NCBI GenBank assembly: GCA_902826945.1
Contig: CADEGS010000068.1
Location: 1-18,381, forward strand
Source of the DNA: an uncultured bacterium
GTDB taxonomy: Bacteria > Planctomycetota > UBA1135 > GCA-002686595
Length of the DNA: 18,381 nucleotides
Direction: 5' to 3'
This document shows, one piece after another, positions 15,657-18,381 of this stretch. Numbering within the stretch: the first letter of the stretch is position 1; each line of letters begins with the position of its first letter. The translations under genes and the position numbers were made by a program. The notes under the pieces were generated by a model that was not told the origin of the DNA, ran no database searches, and was given only the letters and a program-made list of their open reading frames with translations.

Positions 15657-17584
15657 GACTGCCTCCTGTGCGACTTCGCGCGCTGGCCGCGGAACAGGCC
15701 CAGCCCCAGCGCCGCGACCGCGACCAGGGCCGGGACGAGCAGGATGTTGGCGAGCTTGACGCGCGTGCCCAGGCGCTCGATGTCCTTGCGCAGGTCGAAC
15801 TCGACGTCGCGCAGCCGGCGGCGGATCTCGTGCTCCTCCTCCTGCTTGCGGCGCAGCTCCTCTTCCTGCTCGGGCGTCAGGATCAGCTCGCTGCCTGGCG
15901 TGGCGCTGCGGATGATCTCGTTGATCTGGCCCTGGATCTGCTGCTGCTTCGCCTCGAGCTCGCGCTTCTCGGTCAGGTAGCGCGTCTCCGCCTCGCGGCG
16001 CAGGTCGTCCACCTTCTCGAACGGGCGCGAGTACTTGCCGCCGGCGCGGATCCCGATCAGGTCGTCGCCGCCGGCCATGTTCTCGACGCAGTTGAGCAGG
16101 AAGTCGCCGTTGTCGGCGGTCTTGCTGACCAGCGTCGCGCCGCCGAAGCTCTGCTTCGAGACCCAGAAGCGATCGGTCAAGAGGTCGCAGTCGGCGAAGA
16201 CGATCACGTTGATCTGACCCTCGGCGAGCGAGGCGTCCTGCGCGCCGGCCGCCTCGCCCTCGGCAGCCTCCGGCGCGGCGTCGGCCTCGTCCGCAGGCAG
16301 CTCGACCGGCGATCCGTCCGGGAAGGCGCTCTGCGCCGCGCCGTGCACGCGCGCCACGAGCGTCAGCTCCTGCATCTCCGGCACGAAGTTGCGCAGGAGC
16401 TCCTCGGGCTGGGGCGCGTACTGCAGCTGCGAGACGTCGATCAGCATCGAGTCCTCGCTCGTGTGCGCCAGCGGCGTGAAGGTCGTCGTGGCGCCGGGGA
16501 CCTGGCGCAGCGCGCCGGGCATGCCGAAGCGCACCATCTGGAGCTGGCTCGAGACCGGGTCGTCCTGGTCGAGGTACTCGGGCGCGAGCTCGACGTAGCC
16601 CACGAAGTCGATCTGCTGGCGGCGCTGCCCCGAGCCGATCGGGACCGGCAGCGCGTTCTGCCGGTCGCCGGCGAACTTGCCGGGCACGAGCTCGATGCCC
16701 CAGGCCTTGAACAGGCGCGGCAGGTCCGAGCGCTTGGACCTCTCCATGGCCGCCAGCGGGTCGGAGGGGTCGGCGCCCGCCTGGTCGGCCTCGCAGTGCG
16801 GATCGACGAACACGAGCGCGTTGCCGCCCCGCAGCACGTACTGGTCGATCGCGAAGAGCGTCGCCTCGGAGAGCCCCTTGGGGTGGATCAGGACCAGCAC
16901 CTCGACGTCGGCGGGGATCTCGTCCACCGTCGGCTGCAGGAAGCGCGTCTCGAAGAGCTCCGAGACCTCGTCCACGATCTGCCAGCGCTGCCCGCCGCGC
17001 GGCGCCATCGGGCTCGGCGCGCCGCCCTCGACGGGCAGCGAGCTCAGGATCCCGACCACGCCCTTGTCGAGGTGCGTCAGCGAGTGCACGAGCTTGGCGA
17101 CGTCGTACTCGAGGAACGCCTCCTTGCCCGGGTCGAAGAAGGGGATGACCTCGGTGTCGCCGACCGAGTTCGTGCCCGACAGGCCCAGGAAGAGCGACTC
17201 CCCGGACGGCAGCGGCACGCCCTGGACGCCCTCGGACGCGGCGCGCTCCTCCTCCTCGGAGAACGGCTCGGGGTCCACGATCTCGAGCGCGATCTTGCCG
17301 TCGGAGCGCAGCGCGAACTCCTCCAGCAGCTCGCGCACGCGCGTCGCGTAGCGCTGCACCGAGGCCATCTTCGTGGCGATGTCCTTCGAGCTGTAGAGGG
17401 TCAGCCGGATCGGCTCGTCCACGCGCTCGACGATGCGCGTCGAGCCGTCGGAGAGCGTGTACAGCCGCTCCTCGGTCAGGTCCAGGCGCGTCGAGCGCAT
17501 CTGCGCGTTGGCGATCGCGTTGACGGCCAGGAGCAGGATCAGCCCGAGCAGGCCGCCGCACAGGGCGAGGTTCGTCTTGCTCAT
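15653..17584 (-). CDS. GldG-like ABC transport auxiliary protein
   Basis: The protein has 643 residues. ATG 17584 lies 11 bases after the stop of the permease gene. A membrane helix at about 7-27 is followed by RLDLTEERLYTLSDGSTRIVERVDEPIRLTLYSSK (33-67), the signature opening of GldG-type proteins. The central domain includes VVGILSSLPVEGG, VEVLVLIHPKGLSEATLFAIDQYVLRGGNALVFVDP and a later VIVFADCDLLTDRFW strand, matching the ABC-type uncharacterised transport family PF09822. An Ala/Glu-rich insert interrupts the domain before the VIVFADCD strand. A long charged coiled coil (about 521-608) leads to a second membrane helix (about 611-631) and a basic tail. In Bacteroidetes GldAFG is needed for gliding; elsewhere such genes serve unknown envelope export. 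Gliding cannot be inferred from these genes alone. Confidence 0.92.
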   Translation of the reverse strand: MSKTNLALCGGLLGLILLLAVNAIANAQMRSTRLDLTEERLYTLSDGSTRIVERVDEPIRLTLYSSKDIATKMASVQRYATRVRELLEEFALRSDGKIALEIVDPEPFSEEEERAASEGVQGVPLPSGESLFLGLSGTNSVGDTEVIPFFDPGKEAFLEYDVAKLVHSLTHLDKGVVGILSSLPVEGGAPSPMAPRGGQRWQIVDEVSELFETRFLQPTVDEIPADVEVLVLIHPKGLSEATLFAIDQYVLRGGNALVFVDPHCEADQAGADPSDPLAAMERSKRSDLPRLFKAWGIELVPGKFAGDRQNALPVPIGSGQRRQQIDFVGYVELAPEYLDQDDPVSSQLQMVRFGMPGALRQVPGATTTFTPLAHTSEDSMLIDVSQLQYAPQPEELLRNFVPEMQELTLVARVHGAAQSAFPDGSPVELPADEADAAPEAAEGEAAGAQDASLAEGQINVIVFADCDLLTDRFWVSKQSFGGATLVSKTADNGDFLLNCVENMAGGDDLIGIRAGGKYSRPFEKVDDLRREAETRYLTEKRELEAKQQQIQGQINEIIRSATPGSELILTPEQEEELRRKQEEEHEIRRRLRDVEFDLRKDIERLGTRVKLANILLVPALVAVAALGLGLFRGQRAKSHRRQS

Positions 17585-17595
17585 CGGAGGGCCCC

Positions 17596-18330
17596 CTAGC
17601 GGGCTTTCTTGACGTCCAGCGCCAGGGCGTTCGCGAACAGGAAGAAGGCGATCACGGAGGCGAAGAAGACCGCGTCGCGCACGTCGATGACGCCCATCAG
17701 GATCGACTGGAAGTGCGTGGGGAAGCTGAAGGACGTGACCGTCGCCAGCACGCCCGAGGGCAGCGCCTTGCCCAGGAAGTCGATCACCGGCTCGATGCTG
17801 AACAGCACGAACAGGAAGCAGGTCACGATGCCGACGACGAAGGCGATCACCTGGTTCTTCGTCATGGCCGAGGTGAACGCGCCGATCGAGAGGAAGGCGC
17901 CGGCCATCAGGAAGCTGCCGACGTAGCCGGCCAGGATCGTGCCGTTGTCGGGGCTGCCCAGCACGTTGACCGTGATCCACACCGGGAAGGTCAGCGCCAG
18001 CGCGACGCCGGCGAACGCCCAGGCGGCCAGGAACTTGCCGAGCACGACCTCGCACAGCGTGACCGGCAACGTCATCAGGAGCTCGATCGTCCCCGAGCGC
18101 CGCTCCTCGGCCCACAGGCGCATCGAGAGCGCCGGCACGAGGAACAGGTACAGCCAGGGGTGCCAGAAGAAGAACACGCGCAGGTCGGCCTGGCCGCTCT
18201 CGTACAGCTCGCCGAGCAGGAAGGTCAGGATCCCCGACAGGAGCAGGAAGACGACGATGAAGACGTAGGCGACGGGCGTCGTGAAGTAGCCGCCCAGCTC
18301 ACGCTTCGTGATGTGGAGGACGTTCCTCAT
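17596..18330 (-). CDS. GldF-like ABC transporter permease (ABC-2 type)
   Basis: The 244-residue integral membrane protein has about six hydrophobic helices (near 18-38, 57-70, 97-120, 132-155, 160-180, 215-238). The ABC-2 permease motif LWAEERRSGTIELLMTLPVT (72-91) and the start ITKRELGGYFTTPVAYVF are typical of GldF-type and NosY-like permeases. It should form the membrane channel driven by the ATPase encoded just upstream, whose stop overlaps this ATG (ATGA). It is followed 11 bases later by the GldG-like gene. The substrate is unknown. Confidence 0.93.
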   Translation of the reverse strand: MRNVLHITKRELGGYFTTPVAYVFIVVFLLLSGILTFLLGELYESGQADLRVFFFWHPWLYLFLVPALSMRLWAEERRSGTIELLMTLPVTLCEVVLGKFLAAWAFAGVALALTFPVWITVNVLGSPDNGTILAGYVGSFLMAGAFLSIGAFTSAMTKNQVIAFVVGIVTCFLFVLFSIEPVIDFLGKALPSGVLATVTSFSFPTHFQSILMGVIDVRDAVFFASVIAFFLFANALALDVKKAR

Positions 18331-18381
18331 GACGCGGCCGCCTGCAGCTCGCTGGTGGTGAGGGAGCGGAAGACCCAGTCC
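18327..18381 (-). CDS. C-terminal end of ABC transporter ATP-binding protein (partial)
   Basis: The minus strand entering from the right edge reads DWVFRSLTTSELQAAAS then TGA, overlapping the permease ATG by ATGA. The VFRSLT core resembles the VFLxLT end seen in ABC-2 type ATPases, and position directly before a GldF-like permease supports a GldA-like ATPase. Only 17 residues are visible, so the identity rests mainly on context. Confidence 0.6.
   Translation of the reverse strand, partial: DWVFRSLTTSELQAAAS

Noticed and set aside
15668..17599. Plus-strand open frame of about 640 codons across the GldG-like gene
   Set aside because: Antisense shadow of a clear GldG-like gene with coupled neighbours; Arg/Leu/Val-rich and without motifs.

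Overview
The window is about 18.4 kb of very GC-rich DNA (mostly G or C at third codon positions, no transposases, integrases, tRNA or rRNA genes seen). Gene content points to a free-living, complex-lifestyle Gram-negative-type bacterium, most likely a high-GC planctomycete. Three things suggest this: an ECF sigma factor of the acidobacterial/planctomycetal type beside a membrane Ser/Thr kinase with a helical repeat sensor half, a secreted FG-GAP/tail-fibre-like protein, and a GldF/GldG/DUF4340 export operon. Acidobacteriota or Myxococcota are possible alternatives. Taxonomy is inferred from gene content only.

Layout. Positions 1-4521 (+) carry a compact gene run: the end of an unrecognised gene, a membrane protein resembling the N-terminal part of DUF4175 proteins, myo-inositol-1-phosphate synthase, and an M3 zinc oligopeptidase whose ATG overlaps the synthase stop codon. 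A strong hairpin lies in the convergent gap at 4522-4621. Positions 4622-7216 (-) encode an 864-residue secreted protein that joins FG-GAP-like repeats, a phage tail-fibre-like middle and an ADYAE-type C-terminal domain. It is transcribed divergently from the ECF sigma factor (7348-7920, +). The sigma gene in turn converges on the membrane Ser/Thr kinase (7976-10807, -).

Positions 10897-12081 (+) encode a membrane-anchored SGNH hydrolase. It converges on an alpha/beta hydrolase of the Tex30/KANL3 type (12094-12801, -). A small orphan DNA methyltransferase (12822-13505, +) starts only 20 bp from that hydrolase's start, and the gap is centred on a short palindrome. Positions 13523-18381 (-) form a tightly coupled operon read right to left: end of an ABC ATPase, GldF-like permease, GldG-like protein, DUF4340 protein and an acidic secreted protein.

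How the genes may work together. The kinase and ECF sigma factor look like a signalling pair that could control the secreted FG-GAP/fibre protein; this rests on adjacency only. The right-hand operon looks like one envelope export or surface-remodelling machine. Inositol phosphate synthesis on the left may feed inositol lipids or an osmolyte, but no downstream enzyme is in the window. Nothing here is a proven new system. The best candidates for a second look are the secreted mosaic protein with its regulatory neighbours and the acidic protein that ends the Gld-like operon.
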